The notes beneath the pieces are model-generated. The model did no database searches and was not told the origin of the DNA. It was given only the letters and a program-made list of their open reading frames with translations. DNA of 64,000 nucleotides. It comes from Halalkalibacter alkaliphilus (GTDB lineage Bacteria; Bacillota; Bacilli; Bacillales; Bacillaceae_D). The stretch is taken from positions 84,416-148,415 of the forward strand of contig NZ_JAKRYL010000014.1 in the NCBI RefSeq assembly GCF_023555415.1. Direction: 5' to 3'. Within the stretch, counting starts at the first letter, position 1. Every line of letters begins with the position of its first letter. Of the stretch, positions 51,511-61,756 are shown piece after piece. Both the position numbers and the translations under genes were made by a program.

Positions 51511-52807
51511 AATGATTGGTATGTTAGGTATAGCTTTATTATTAGTTCTTATTCTTTTGAATGTATCCGTAGGACTTTCATTATTTCTAGTAGGGTTTCT
51601 AGGGGTGTCTTTGCTAACGGATTGGAGTGTTGGGTTAGCACAGTTGGGTACGGCTGCATTTGGAACGGCAAACGCTTATAGCTTAAGTGTAATTCCCTTA
51701 TTCATTTTGATGGGGATGTTTATGTCAAATACGGGTTTGGGTCAAGATCTTTTCAAAGCTGTTGATAAATGGTTAGGTCATACTAGAGGCGGTTTGGCCA
51801 TTGCAACTATTGGAGCAAGTTCCATTTTCGCCGCTATTTCGGGTTCAACAAATGCAACAACGGCAACAATGGCAAGAATTGCGATACCTGAAATGAATAA
51901 ATATAAGTATTTACCGTCGATGTCAACGGCAGCTGTTGCTGCTGGTGGAACATTAGGAATATTAATTCCTCCTAGCGTTATTTTGATCTTGTATGGGGCA
52001 CTTACTCAAGTTCCAATAGGTCCTTTGTTAATTGGTGGGATTGTTCCTGGTCTATTATTAGCAATAATCTTTATGATTACAATTAATATTCAAGTGCGTT
52101 TAAAGCCAGAGTTAGCTCCGAGGTCTTTAGAATCTTCATCTTTCAATGAGAAATTGCGTTCACTTTCAACGGTATGGCCGTTTTTAATTATTTTTATGGT
52201 CAGTATTGGTGGTATCTATTTTGGAGTATTTACTCCAACGGAAGCAGGTGGAATTGGGGCGATTGGAGCGTTTTTAGTCACCCTTTTCACAAAAAAATTA
52301 ACATGGGAGAAATTAAAATCTTCTTTAGATGATACCATTCGCTTATCTGTAATGATTTTCTTAATCTTAATTGGTGCAAGTATTTTTGGGCGCTTTTTAG
52401 CGCTAAGTCAGATTCCTATGAAATTAACATCGATGGTAGGATCAGCTGACGTATCACCTTATGTAATCTTATTGTTAATATTACTAGTTTATTTAATCTT
52501 GGGTATGTTCATGGAAGGGATTGCAATTATGGTTTTAACACTTCCAATTGTTTATCCAATGATTACGCAACTTGGTTTTGATGGACTTTGGTTTGGAATT
52601 ATTATGGTAATGGTTCTTAACATTGGTGTACTAACTCCACCACTTGGATTAAGTGTGTATATTATTAGTGGTGTTGTAAAAGATGTACCAATCACAAAAA
52701 TATTCCGAGGCGTAACACCAATGGTTCTTGTCATGGTTGCATTTACTATTTTACTAATCATTTTCCCGGAAATTGTAACTTTCTTACCAGATATATCCAG
52801 GTCCTGA
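51500..52807 (+). CDS. TRAP transporter large permease (DctM family)
   Basis: 435 residues, about 12 membrane helices. Family marks: VIPLFILMGMFMSNTGLG, ASSIFAAISGSTNATTATMA, GGTLGILIPPSVILILYGAL and PTEAGGIGAIGAFL. It forms the translocation channel of the TRAP system. AAGGTGG lies before the ATG inside the DctQ gene. Last gene of the operon. Confidence 0.95.
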   Translation: MSPEMIGMLGIALLLVLILLNVSVGLSLFLVGFLGVSLLTDWSVGLAQLGTAAFGTANAYSLSVIPLFILMGMFMSNTGLGQDLFKAVDKWLGHTRGGLAIATIGASSIFAAISGSTNATTATMARIAIPEMNKYKYLPSMSTAAVAAGGTLGILIPPSVILILYGALTQVPIGPLLIGGIVPGLLLAIIFMITINIQVRLKPELAPRSLESSSFNEKLRSLSTVWPFLIIFMVSIGGIYFGVFTPTEAGGIGAIGAFLVTLFTKKLTWEKLKSSLDDTIRLSVMIFLILIGASIFGRFLALSQIPMKLTSMVGSADVSPYVILLLILLVYLILGMFMEGIAIMVLTLPIVYPMITQLGFDGLWFGIIMVMVLNIGVLTPPLGLSVYIISGVVKDVPITKIFRGVTPMVLVMVAFTILLIIFPEIVTFLPDISRS

Positions 52808-52814
52808 CGATTCA

Positions 52815-52897
52815 AAAAAACCTTCTTATTATATAGTGAGTATGGAAAAGGGAAAGCGACCTTCCTCAGTACTCTCTATAGTAAGGAGGTTTTTTAA
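52815..52897 (+). terminator. Terminator of the TRAP operon
   Basis: AAAAAACCTTCTTA and TAAGGAGGTTTTTT pair, continued inward by CTATAG/ATATAG, with a long loop and a T-run at the end of the stem. Confidence 0.75.
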
Positions 52898-52965
52898 AAT
52901 TTGAAATATTGTTCGGTAGGTGTTTAAATAAAAATAATAATGAACAGAGAAACTGGAGATTAAAA

Positions 52966-53751
52966 ATGAGAGAACTTAATTTAGAGCCAATTCAATCAGT
53001 AGAGCGTGCTATTCATATTTTAAATTGTTTTAGTTACGAAAAGTCTGAGCTAACGATAGAAGAAATCATGAGCAAGACGAAGCTAGCGAAAACAACGACA
53101 TATCGACTACTTTGGACGTTAGAGCGCAATTATCTAGTTCAATACAACCAAACGACGAACCGCTATCGACTTGGCACAGGTTTGCTTGAATATAGTGGTG
53201 TTGTACTTGAAAACTTAGATATTCGAAGAGAAGCAGATCCTTATTTAGTAAAACTTCATGAAGACACAGGTCATTCAGTGATCCTTGCCCAACCTCAATC
53301 CGATACCATTCAATATTTAGTTAGGTATGATAGTGAAGATGGCCTGCAGCCTAATAACTTTGTAGGAAGAAGGCGTGTCCTTCATAATGGAGCATTTGGA
53401 ATTGTTTTGTTAGCACATATGGAGACGAGTTTTGTTGAACAGCTTCTTAAAGAATACCCACTTGAATCAAGGACGCCAAAGACTTTGACTGATAAGACAA
53501 AATTTATTGAACGACTTGGGGAAATTAGAGCAAAAGGATATTTCGTTGACGTTGATGAAACATTTATAGGTTATACGGCTATCTCAGCACCCATTTTTAA
53601 CGATAGAAATCAAGTAATTGCAGCTGTTGGCATTTCTGGCCCTAGCTATAAAATAGAAGGGGATAGGAGAGAGGAATTAATATTCACCATTAAGAGTGTA
53701 GCATCAACCATTTCTCTTAAAATGGGACAAATAAAATCTAATACAATATGA
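52966..53751 (+). CDS. IclR-family transcriptional regulator (A)
   Basis: 261 residues. N-terminal winged helix: SVERAIHILNCFSYEKSELT and TKLAKTTTYRLLWTLERNYL; C-terminal ligand domain with RRVLHNGAFGIVLLAH, GYFVDVDETFIGYTAISAP and AAVGISGPSYKI. Such proteins bind aromatic or other acids and control catabolic genes. The ATG at 52966 follows CTGGAG; an ORF extension to 52909 lacks RBS. It lies between TRAP and dioxygenase genes, which are likely targets. Confidence 0.93.
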   Translation: MRELNLEPIQSVERAIHILNCFSYEKSELTIEEIMSKTKLAKTTTYRLLWTLERNYLVQYNQTTNRYRLGTGLLEYSGVVLENLDIRREADPYLVKLHEDTGHSVILAQPQSDTIQYLVRYDSEDGLQPNNFVGRRRVLHNGAFGIVLLAHMETSFVEQLLKEYPLESRTPKTLTDKTKFIERLGEIRAKGYFVDVDETFIGYTAISAPIFNDRNQVIAAVGISGPSYKIEGDRREELIFTIKSVASTISLKMGQIKSNTI

Positions 53752-53783
53752 AATAGAATTGAACAAAGGTTTGATCATTCAGT

Positions 53784-53812
53784 ACCCCTTGGAATAATCG
53801 AAGGGGTTTTTG
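53784..53812 (+). terminator. Terminator
   Basis: CCCCTT and AAGGGG around a 10-nt loop with five T, after the IclR gene. Confidence 0.82.
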
Positions 53813-53922
53813 TTATGCAAGATTAATTAATAGAAAATTCATTTTATATTGACATATTGCTATTTGTTGGGTATATTTGACCTATAAATTCATTATAGAA
53901 ATCAGTAGTTCATAATATGAAT

Positions 53923-53936
53923 TGTAAGCGCTTAAT
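53923..53936 (+). promoter_or_regulatory. cre-like site before the dioxygenase genes
   Basis: TGTAAGCGCTTAAT has the strong cre core AAGCGCTT but differs from the consensus at the last two positions. It lies 31 nt upstream of the alpha subunit start. Confidence 0.45.
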
Positions 53937-53966
53937 TATATTACCTTTTACAAGGAGGAAGTTTCA

Positions 53967-55319
53967 ATGATTAAAAGAGAACTAGATGAGAAACTTATTC
54001 AGCAGTTAAAGGAGAAAATGGACGAAGGCTTGTTACCTCAGTGGGTTATTACAGACCCTGATATTTATGAACTTGAAAAAGAGAAAGTCTTTAGTAAGAC
54101 ATGGCAATTCTTAGCTCATGAAACAGAATTAAAAGAACCAGGGAGCTATGTAACAAGATGGATGGTCAATGATCCAATCTTACTTGTAAAAGATAGCAAA
54201 GGTGAGATTAAGGCTTATTTAAATTCCTGTACTCATCGTGGTACACAATTATGTACAGCAGACCGCGGTAAAAAGAAAACATTTTCTTGTCCGTATCATG
54301 GTTGGAGCTACAATCTAGATGGAAAATTAATTGGAATTGTTGCTGGGAATAAAGTATATGGCGAAGAAATGTGTAAAGATGAATGGGGGCTTCGGAAAGT
54401 TCCTAGACTTGAAAGTTATCAAGGAATGATTTTTGGCTGTCTTGATCCAGAAGCTGAATCGTTAGAAGATTATTTGGGAGAAATGAAATGGTATTTTGAT
54501 ATGATGCTAGGTCGAAGTGATGGAGGCATGGAAGTAATTGGCCTCCCACAGCGCTGGGTAGCAAAAGCAAACTGGAAATCAACAGCTGAAAATTTTGCTG
54601 CGGACCCTTATCACGTTCAAACAACTCACAGATCGACGGTTGAGATGGGAATAAGCCCAGAGGATCCACTTTACGCTGGTTATGGACACCAAGTCGTGAT
54701 GAAAAATGCACATGGCATAAATGTTATTACTTCAAAAACAGGTCGCTCTAGAACTGAATTCCAAGGCATGCCAAAAGAAATGTGGCCAATGTTCCAACGT
54801 AATTTATCACCTGAACAAGCAGACATTTTAGAAAGAGTGACTGTCTTTGTTGGAGGCGTGTATCCAAACCTTTCGTTTGTGAGTCCAGTACATGGAACAG
54901 AAGGTCATTTGCATAATTACTTAAATTTCCGCGTTTGGAGACCGCTTGGCCCTGATAAAGTCGAGGTTTGGTGTTGGTTTATGATTGATAAGGCTGCTCC
55001 TGAAGAATACAAAGCGGATGCATACAGAGGCTATCTTGGTTCGTTTGGTCCAACTGGAACGTTGGAACAAGATGATACGGAAACATGGGCAAGAATTGTA
55101 GAAGTAAGTGGTGCGTCCATGATGCGTGATAAAGAGCTAAATTATAATAATTTAAGTAATTATTTAATGGGTTTTAGTCACGTAAAGCAAGATGAGTCTT
55201 TCCCTGGACCAGGTGTAGCGTATCCGACAACATATTGTGATGCATTAGCAAGAAGAATGCATGAGCATTGGCTAGATTTACTTACTGCAGAGACTTCTGT
55301 AAAGGAGGAAGCGAAATGA
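53967..55319 (+). CDS. Rieske ring-hydroxylating dioxygenase, large (alpha) subunit
   Basis: 450 residues. The Rieske site is C88-x-H90-x17-C108-x2-H111 (CTHRGTQLC, CPYHGWSY), binding [2Fe-2S]. The mononuclear iron ligands are D213-x2-H216-x4-H221 in NFAADPYHVQTTH, with a late acid in TLEQDDTETW. The enzyme adds O2 to an aromatic ring to form a cis-dihydrodiol. By sequence style it belongs to the biphenyl/naphthalene/phenylpropionate-type group, but the substrate is unknown. AAGGAGGAAG precedes the ATG. The beta gene overlaps its stop by 4 nt. Confidence 0.94.
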   Translation: MIKRELDEKLIQQLKEKMDEGLLPQWVITDPDIYELEKEKVFSKTWQFLAHETELKEPGSYVTRWMVNDPILLVKDSKGEIKAYLNSCTHRGTQLCTADRGKKKTFSCPYHGWSYNLDGKLIGIVAGNKVYGEEMCKDEWGLRKVPRLESYQGMIFGCLDPEAESLEDYLGEMKWYFDMMLGRSDGGMEVIGLPQRWVAKANWKSTAENFAADPYHVQTTHRSTVEMGISPEDPLYAGYGHQVVMKNAHGINVITSKTGRSRTEFQGMPKEMWPMFQRNLSPEQADILERVTVFVGGVYPNLSFVSPVHGTEGHLHNYLNFRVWRPLGPDKVEVWCWFMIDKAAPEEYKADAYRGYLGSFGPTGTLEQDDTETWARIVEVSGASMMRDKELNYNNLSNYLMGFSHVKQDESFPGPGVAYPTTYCDALARRMHEHWLDLLTAETSVKEEAK

Positions 55320-55840
55320 GTAATGAAGTAAAAGCTCACGTATCACTAGAAGTAAAAGATCAAATTACGAATCTTCTTTATCAAGAAGCTTATTTTCTGG
55401 ACAACCGCATGTATAAAGAATGGCTGGAACTATTAACAGACGACATTAAATATAAAATGCCTTTACGTGAAACGGTGGAAGGGGTAAATATTGATAATAT
55501 CTCAGTCGATTCAGCTTTTTACGAAGAAACAAAAGCTTCCCTAAGAACAAGGGTAAATAGACTTTATACGAAATCAGCTTGGGTTGAAAATCCAGCTACA
55601 AGGCAACGCCACTTCATCACAAATGTTGTTGTAGAAGCAGGGGATCATGAAGATGAGTATAAAGTGCGTAGCTATTTTCTATATAAACGAAGCCGTGGCT
55701 CTACTACAGACCTTGAAGAAATGTTTGGTCAAAGAAACGATGTAGTTAGAAACGTAGATGGTGAGTGGAAAGTGTGTTCACGTACGATTATTCCAGATCA
55801 AGCGGTCATTACAACAATGAATATGAGTATGTTCTTGTAA
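55316..55840 (+). CDS. Ring-hydroxylating dioxygenase, small (beta) subunit
   Basis: 174 residues of the SnoaL/NTF2-like beta-subunit fold: LYQEAYFLDNRMYKEWLELL, DDIKYKMPLRETVEG, NPATRQRHFITNVVVEAGD and VYR-type end DGEWKVCSRTIIPDQAV. It completes the alpha3beta3 oxygenase. The ATG at 55316 overlaps the alpha stop and has AAGGAGG upstream. No ferredoxin, reductase or dihydrodiol dehydrogenase gene follows. Confidence 0.94.
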   Translation: MSNEVKAHVSLEVKDQITNLLYQEAYFLDNRMYKEWLELLTDDIKYKMPLRETVEGVNIDNISVDSAFYEETKASLRTRVNRLYTKSAWVENPATRQRHFITNVVVEAGDHEDEYKVRSYFLYKRSRGSTTDLEEMFGQRNDVVRNVDGEWKVCSRTIIPDQAVITTMNMSMFL

Positions 55841-55859
55841 TTTGAAATAACTAGCATTT

Positions 55860-55894
55860 GTTGCATCTATAAGAACGCCACTCTTTTATAAAAG
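55860..55894 (+). promoter_or_regulatory. IclR-type operator candidate 3
   Basis: GTTGCATCTATAAGAAC and TCTTTTATAAAAG around GCCAC. It lies about 80 nt upstream of the aldehyde dehydrogenase gene. Confidence 0.5.
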
Positions 55895-55915
55895 CTAGAA
55901 TATTACTATAATAAA

Positions 55916-55929
55916 TGTAAGCGTTTGCT
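55916..55929 (+). promoter_or_regulatory. cre-like site before the aldehyde dehydrogenase
   Basis: TGTAAGCGTTTGCT differs from TGNAANCGNTNNCA only at the last position. It lies 43 nt before the start codon. Confidence 0.6.
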
Positions 55930-55971
55930 ATTAAGTGGTAACATAAACAAATTGGTAAGGGAGTGGCTTAG

Positions 55972-57432
55972 ATGCAAAACTATGAACAATTAAACAAAAG
56001 TTTTATTAATGGTGAGTGGGTAAATGGAGGCAGTGATCGTTCCTATGATATTACAAATCCTTACGATGGCTCTCTGATCACTTCTATTAAATTAGCTACA
56101 TCTAAGCAAGTAGAAGAAGCATTTGAAATTGCCAAAGCTGCGCAAAAGCAATGGGCGAAAAGCACAGTGGATGAGCGGAGAGAAGTCTTACATAAGGCTG
56201 CTGACTACTTGAAGGCCAACCGTGATGAAATTGTAAATGTCATAGGCCGTGAAACAGGTGGAAGTGTATTAAAAGCAAATGTAGAGCTTCATTTAACACT
56301 TGAGTTTCTAGAAGAAGCGATTAAATATGCCGACGAGGTCAATCAAGTACGGGAAGTACCTGGGCATGTGGAAGGGAAATTAAATCACATTCACCGAGTT
56401 CCATTAGGGGTCATTGCGTCGATCTCGCCATTTAACTTCCCTATGAATCTATCAATGAGAACGATCGCTCCAGCGATTGCGCTAGGAAATAGCGTGGTGC
56501 ATAAGCCAGATATCCAAGTAGGGTTAAGCGGTGGTGCGATTTTAGCGAAAGCATTTGAAGAAGCTGGACTTCCAAAAGGTGTATTAAATGTGATCCAAAC
56601 AGATGTTGAAGAAATTGGCGATGATATGCTTACGAATCCAAATTACCAATTGGTGAGTTTCACGGGATCTACAGCAGTAGGTCGTCATATTGGCGAAATT
56701 GCCGGTAGAAACTTAAAGCGTGTCGCGCTTGAACTTGGTGGAAACAGTCCAATGATCGTCTTATCCGATGCCGATGTTGATCGTGCGGTGGAAGCAGCGA
56801 TTTTTGGGAAGTTCATTCACCAAGGTCAAATTTGTATGATCATTAACCGGATTATCGTTCATCAAGATAAACATGATGAATTCGTACAAAAATTTGTCGA
56901 GAAAGCCTCGGCACTCCCGTACGGAGATACAAGTGATCCGAAAACGGTTATTGGACCTCTAGTAAATGATAGACAAATGGAGAAGGCACTGAACTTCATT
57001 GAGGAAGCAAAACGCGAGGGCGCTAATGTTGCCTTAGAAGGGGAACGTATTGGGAATGTGCTAACGCCATTTGTCTTTACGAATGTAGATAATTCCAGTC
57101 AACTAGCGCAAAGTGAATTATTTGCCCCAATTGCGACGATTATTAAAGCGGAATCAGATGAACAAGCGATTGAATTTGCGAATGATACCGAGCATGGATT
57201 AAGCTCTGCAATCTTCACAAGTGATTTGGAGCGCGGGGAAGAGCTTGCGTTGCAAGTCGAAGCAGGGATGACACATATTAACGACCAAACGGTAAATGAT
57301 GCGCCGCATATTCCATTTGGAGGAAACAAAGCAAGTGGGTTAGGCCGCTTTGGAAATCCGTGGGTTGTGGATGAGTTTACGACGACGAAGTGGGTGTCGG
57401 TTCAGACAAAGTATCGTCAGTTTGCGTTTTAA
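55972..57432 (+). CDS. Aldehyde dehydrogenase, vanillin/benzaldehyde type
   Basis: 486 residues, full ALDH fold. The catalytic Cys is C288 in GQIC, the general base Glu is E254 in LELGGNSPM and Asn154 lies in SPFNFPMN. HQGQIC and the short loop after it resemble vanillin and benzaldehyde dehydrogenases of bacilli (YfmT-like). It should oxidise an aromatic aldehyde to the acid with NAD(P)+. GGGAGTGG precedes the ATG. An IclR-type site and a cre box lie upstream. Confidence 0.9.
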   Translation: MQNYEQLNKSFINGEWVNGGSDRSYDITNPYDGSLITSIKLATSKQVEEAFEIAKAAQKQWAKSTVDERREVLHKAADYLKANRDEIVNVIGRETGGSVLKANVELHLTLEFLEEAIKYADEVNQVREVPGHVEGKLNHIHRVPLGVIASISPFNFPMNLSMRTIAPAIALGNSVVHKPDIQVGLSGGAILAKAFEEAGLPKGVLNVIQTDVEEIGDDMLTNPNYQLVSFTGSTAVGRHIGEIAGRNLKRVALELGGNSPMIVLSDADVDRAVEAAIFGKFIHQGQICMIINRIIVHQDKHDEFVQKFVEKASALPYGDTSDPKTVIGPLVNDRQMEKALNFIEEAKREGANVALEGERIGNVLTPFVFTNVDNSSQLAQSELFAPIATIIKAESDEQAIEFANDTEHGLSSAIFTSDLERGEELALQVEAGMTHINDQTVNDAPHIPFGGNKASGLGRFGNPWVVDEFTTTKWVSVQTKYRQFAF

Positions 57433-57440
57433 TTAAGGTA

Positions 57441-57486
57441 AAGGGTCTGTTCTTCCTATGTGGGAAAAGAACAGACCCTTTCTTTT
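57441..57486. terminator. Bidirectional terminator
   Basis: AAGGGTCTGTTCTT and AAGAACAGACCCTT form a 14-bp perfect stem with TTCC/GGGA above it. It separates the aldehyde dehydrogenase gene and the convergent MFS gene. Confidence 0.87.
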
Positions 57487-58693
57487 ATGCTCTTAATTTC
57501 TCAGGCTCTGATTGGAAAAGGAATTGAGCGCGCCCGGCATGGACCCCAGAGATTCCCATCGCAAATATCATCACAAAAAATAACAAAAATGCTGGGGACC
57601 ATGATTGGAAGAGGTCAAAGAAAAGCCCCATCAGAAGAGGTCCTAATGCAGCAAGTAAATAACCTGCTGATTGTGCCATGCCAGATAGGTTTGCTGCATC
57701 ATATGCGTTTTGCGAGCGTAAGCCAAATAAACTTAATGAAAGGCTAATACCAGCTCCTTGTGCAACCCCTAAACACATCATATAAACAGACATCAAACCT
57801 AAAGAACCGCCAAGGTAGATTCCGAGAAAACCAACCGTATATAGGAGTGCGATGCCTAAAACAATTCCTTTTTGATTTGAAAGACGTCCTGCTAAAATAG
57901 GCACGAGTAAAGTTGCAGGAAGACCGACGATTTGGGTTAGTGTTAATAACCAACCGGCAGTTGGAATATCGATGCCACGACTCACGAGAATCTCAGGAAT
58001 CCAAGCGATAATACAGTAAAAAATACAAGATTGAAATCCCATAAAAAACGTTACTTGCCATGCAAGTTTAGAAGACCAAATGGAACTGTTTGGAGACTGT
58101 GAAACTTGAGCCGGACTCTTTTGTTTTCGAAGCTGGGGAATCCAGGCAAGAACGGCGACTCCTGCTAAGATAGCCCAGACAGCTAAGGATTTCTCCCAGC
58201 CTAGGTTAAACCCTTGAGCAAGAGGAATACTAACACCAGAAGCGAACGCTGCCATTAAAGCCATAGACGTCGTATAAATTCCAGTCATAAGACCCATTTT
58301 CTCAGGAAACCTACCTTTAACGATCCCTGGAATTAACACGTTGCAGATCGCAATCCCTAATCCAAGCATAGCTGTTCCAAAAAATAACGCAAACACCATC
58401 CCCGTTGAACGGAAGAGAATCCCCATCGTGAGGATTAATAGAGCAATAAAGACCGTTGTTTCATTTCCCCACTTTCGGCCAATTTTAGGTGCAAGTATGG
58501 AAAAGGCACCGAAGGCAAGTAAAGGTAGTGTTGTAAGCAACCCTATCACACTGTTTGAGAGATTCGTATCTATTCGGATTGTACTGATTAAAGGTCCAAC
58601 AGCCGTTATAGAAGATCGTAAATTAAATGCTACGAGCATTAAGCCAATAAGAAATACTAGGCCTTGAAAGGTACGTATCGAACGTTTGCTCAT
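57485..58693 (-). CDS. CynX/NimT-family MFS transporter
   Basis: 402 residues, about 12 membrane segments. The CynX-type start VFLIGLMLVAFNLRSSITAV with NLR in helix 1, then GPLISTIRIDTNLSNSVIGL, places it in the cyanate/2-nitroimidazole carrier family; many members carry aromatic or organic acids. AGAGGTG precedes the ATG at 58693; an upstream frame at 58723 lacks RBS. It is convergent with the aldehyde dehydrogenase gene. Confidence 0.9.
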   Translation of the reverse strand: MSKRSIRTFQGLVFLIGLMLVAFNLRSSITAVGPLISTIRIDTNLSNSVIGLLTTLPLLAFGAFSILAPKIGRKWGNETTVFIALLILTMGILFRSTGMVFALFFGTAMLGLGIAICNVLIPGIVKGRFPEKMGLMTGIYTTSMALMAAFASGVSIPLAQGFNLGWEKSLAVWAILAGVAVLAWIPQLRKQKSPAQVSQSPNSSIWSSKLAWQVTFFMGFQSCIFYCIIAWIPEILVSRGIDIPTAGWLLTLTQIVGLPATLLVPILAGRLSNQKGIVLGIALLYTVGFLGIYLGGSLGLMSVYMMCLGVAQGAGISLSLSLFGLRSQNAYDAANLSGMAQSAGYLLAALGPLLMGLFFDLFQSWSPAFLLFFVMIFAMGISGVHAGRAQFLFQSEPEKLRA

Positions 58694-58793
58694 GTACACC
58701 TCTTTCTGAGTAAAAGCTCTCAACTATTGATTAGAATATATTAATTATAGTACTAGCATTCCTTTTAGACTAGAACGTTTGTAAGTTAAAAGG

Positions 58794-59570
58794 TTATTTC
58801 AAAACTTTATTTGAACTTTCTGTAATTTTCGTTGCTGCTAATTTAACTAATTTAATCATAGATTCAATTTTTAACTTGTTTATTCTTGTAGTTGGACCAG
58901 CAATGCTAACAGATGCAACAACGTGTCCTTTATGATAGATTGGTGCTGCAATGGACGTCACTCCTATGTGCATTTCCTCTTTGCTAACCGCAAATCCTTG
59001 CTGATGAATCTTAGATAGAGCTTGTAAAAATACTCTTGACGAAGTAATTGTTTGAGGTGTGTATTCCGGCAAGCCTGCTTGGATCACTTCTTGAATTTTA
59101 TTTTCTGACTGATAAGCCAGGATAACCTGTCCAGAACTTGTGCAGTGTATTGGATTTTGTCTGCCTGCATGAGATAGAAGATGAACAGGATGAGAACTAT
59201 CAACTTTATAAAGGTAAACAACTTTTGTCCCTTTTAAAATCGATATGTGCGCTGTTTCTCCTGTTTTCTTTGTTAAATCTTCTAATATAGGTATGGAGAC
59301 TTGGCACAATTTATATTTGCTTAAAAAGGTATTGCCCATTGATAAAATAGATGAAGCGGGACGATATGTTTTGGTATTAGGTTCTTTCACAATAAGATTT
59401 GAGTGGATGAGCGTTAGTGTGAGTCGGTGAGCTGTACTATGGGCAATTTGTAATTTCTCTGCAATCTCACTTAACGTTAATTCTGGTTCTTCAATTGTAA
59501 ACAAGTTTAATAGTCTGAGAGCATTTCGCATGGAAGAAAAAGATTCATTGTTAATGGCTGGATATCTCAT
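58794..59570 (-). CDS. IclR-family transcriptional regulator (B)
   Basis: 258 residues. Winged helix SMRNALRLLNLFTIEEPELT, LQIAHSTAHRLTLTLIHSNL; ligand domain with GETAHISILKGTKVVYLYKV, NPIHCTSSGQVILAYQ and GFAVSKEEMHIGVTSIAAPI. It follows regulator C by 29 nt on the same strand, so both may be co-transcribed. AAGGAG lies before the ATG. Confidence 0.93.
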   Translation of the reverse strand: MRYPAINNESFSSMRNALRLLNLFTIEEPELTLSEIAEKLQIAHSTAHRLTLTLIHSNLIVKEPNTKTYRPASSILSMGNTFLSKYKLCQVSIPILEDLTKKTGETAHISILKGTKVVYLYKVDSSHPVHLLSHAGRQNPIHCTSSGQVILAYQSENKIQEVIQAGLPEYTPQTITSSRVFLQALSKIHQQGFAVSKEEMHIGVTSIAAPIYHKGHVVASVSIAGPTTRINKLKIESMIKLVKLAATKITESSNKVLK

Positions 59571-59599
59571 TTTGGTCTCCTTTCAAAAGTACAAAATCT

Positions 59600-60358
59600 T
59601 TAATCAACGAACCCTAGTTTCTCTGAAATTTCCTGACCTGCTTTGATCACCTCTTCTACATATTGAGGAAAGGAATCTTCTCTCATACGCGAAGTAGGCC
59701 CAACGATGCTTACTGCTGCAATGACTCCCCCAGTATAGTCTCTGACAGGTGCAGCAATGCTTACAACTCCATCATGTAATTCATTTACACAAATCGAATA
59801 ACCTTGCTGACGGATCACTTGTAAATCATTCAACAATAAATCTTGATCGACAACACTAGTAGGCCCGCATTTAGGAAGGCTACCATTTATAACATTTTTC
59901 ACAACAGTATCAGACTGAAAAGCTAATAACAGTTTTCCTGAACTAGTGCACGTTGCTGGATTGTTTTTCCCAATATAAGATAACAATTGAACAGGGTGCT
60001 GACATTCTACTTTATGTAGATACGTAATGTTGGATTCTTCTAGGATTGCAACATGTGCAGTTTCTTCTACTTTATTTACGAGTGCTTGTAAAGGAGATTT
60101 TGCTTCACGATAAATTTCTAAATGAGTTGTAATAACGCCACTTAAGCATAGTACAGAAATACCTAGCTGGTACTTAGATCCTGTTTTTTCCAAGAAATCT
60201 TCCACTACTAACTCTTTTACAAGTCGACTGACTGTACTTTTGTTTAAGCCGAGAACATTTGCTATCTCTGTGACTCCCCAGGTAGACTTTTTATTTGTGA
60301 ATAAATGTAAAATGGCAAGCCCGTTTGACACTGATTTTAGAACTCCTTGCATTTCCAT
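59600..60358 (-). CDS. IclR-family transcriptional regulator (C)
   Basis: 252 residues. Winged helix SVSNGLAILHLFTNKKSTWG, LGLNKSTVSRLVKELVVEDF; ligand domain EETAHVAILEESNITYLHKV, NPATCTSSGKLLLAFQ and HDGVVSIAAPVRDYTGGVIA. It is divergent from pobA and is the most likely regulator of it. AGGAGG lies 9 nt before the ATG. Confidence 0.93.
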   Translation of the reverse strand: MEMQGVLKSVSNGLAILHLFTNKKSTWGVTEIANVLGLNKSTVSRLVKELVVEDFLEKTGSKYQLGISVLCLSGVITTHLEIYREAKSPLQALVNKVEETAHVAILEESNITYLHKVECQHPVQLLSYIGKNNPATCTSSGKLLLAFQSDTVVKNVINGSLPKCGPTSVVDQDLLLNDLQVIRQQGYSICVNELHDGVVSIAAPVRDYTGGVIAAVSIVGPTSRMREDSFPQYVEEVIKAGQEISEKLGFVD

Positions 60359-60387
60359 ACAGTAAATCCTCCTAAAAAAGTTAAATG

Positions 60388-60423
60388 TTTCACATAAAAG
60401 AAATAGAGTCTTTTATTCTGAAC
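60388..60423. promoter_or_regulatory. IclR-type operator candidate 4
   Basis: GTTTCACATAAAAGA and TCTTTTATTCTGAAC are good inverted halves around AATAGAG. It lies midway between the divergent iclR(C) and pobA genes. Confidence 0.6.
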
Positions 60424-60452
60424 ATTCCCATATTATTATTTTAATTGAGGAT

Positions 60453-61693
<1,241 letters not shown>

Positions 61694-61701
61694 AATATGT
61701 A

Positions 61702-61752
61702 AGAGGCTGTCTCAAAAGGTCAAAGAACGGACCCTTTTGAGACAGCCTCTAA
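61702..61752. terminator. Bidirectional terminator
   Basis: AGAGGCTGTCTCAAAAGG and its exact complement enclose 13 nt. It stands between pobA and the convergent amidohydrolase gene. Confidence 0.88.
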
Positions 61753-61756
61753 TAGA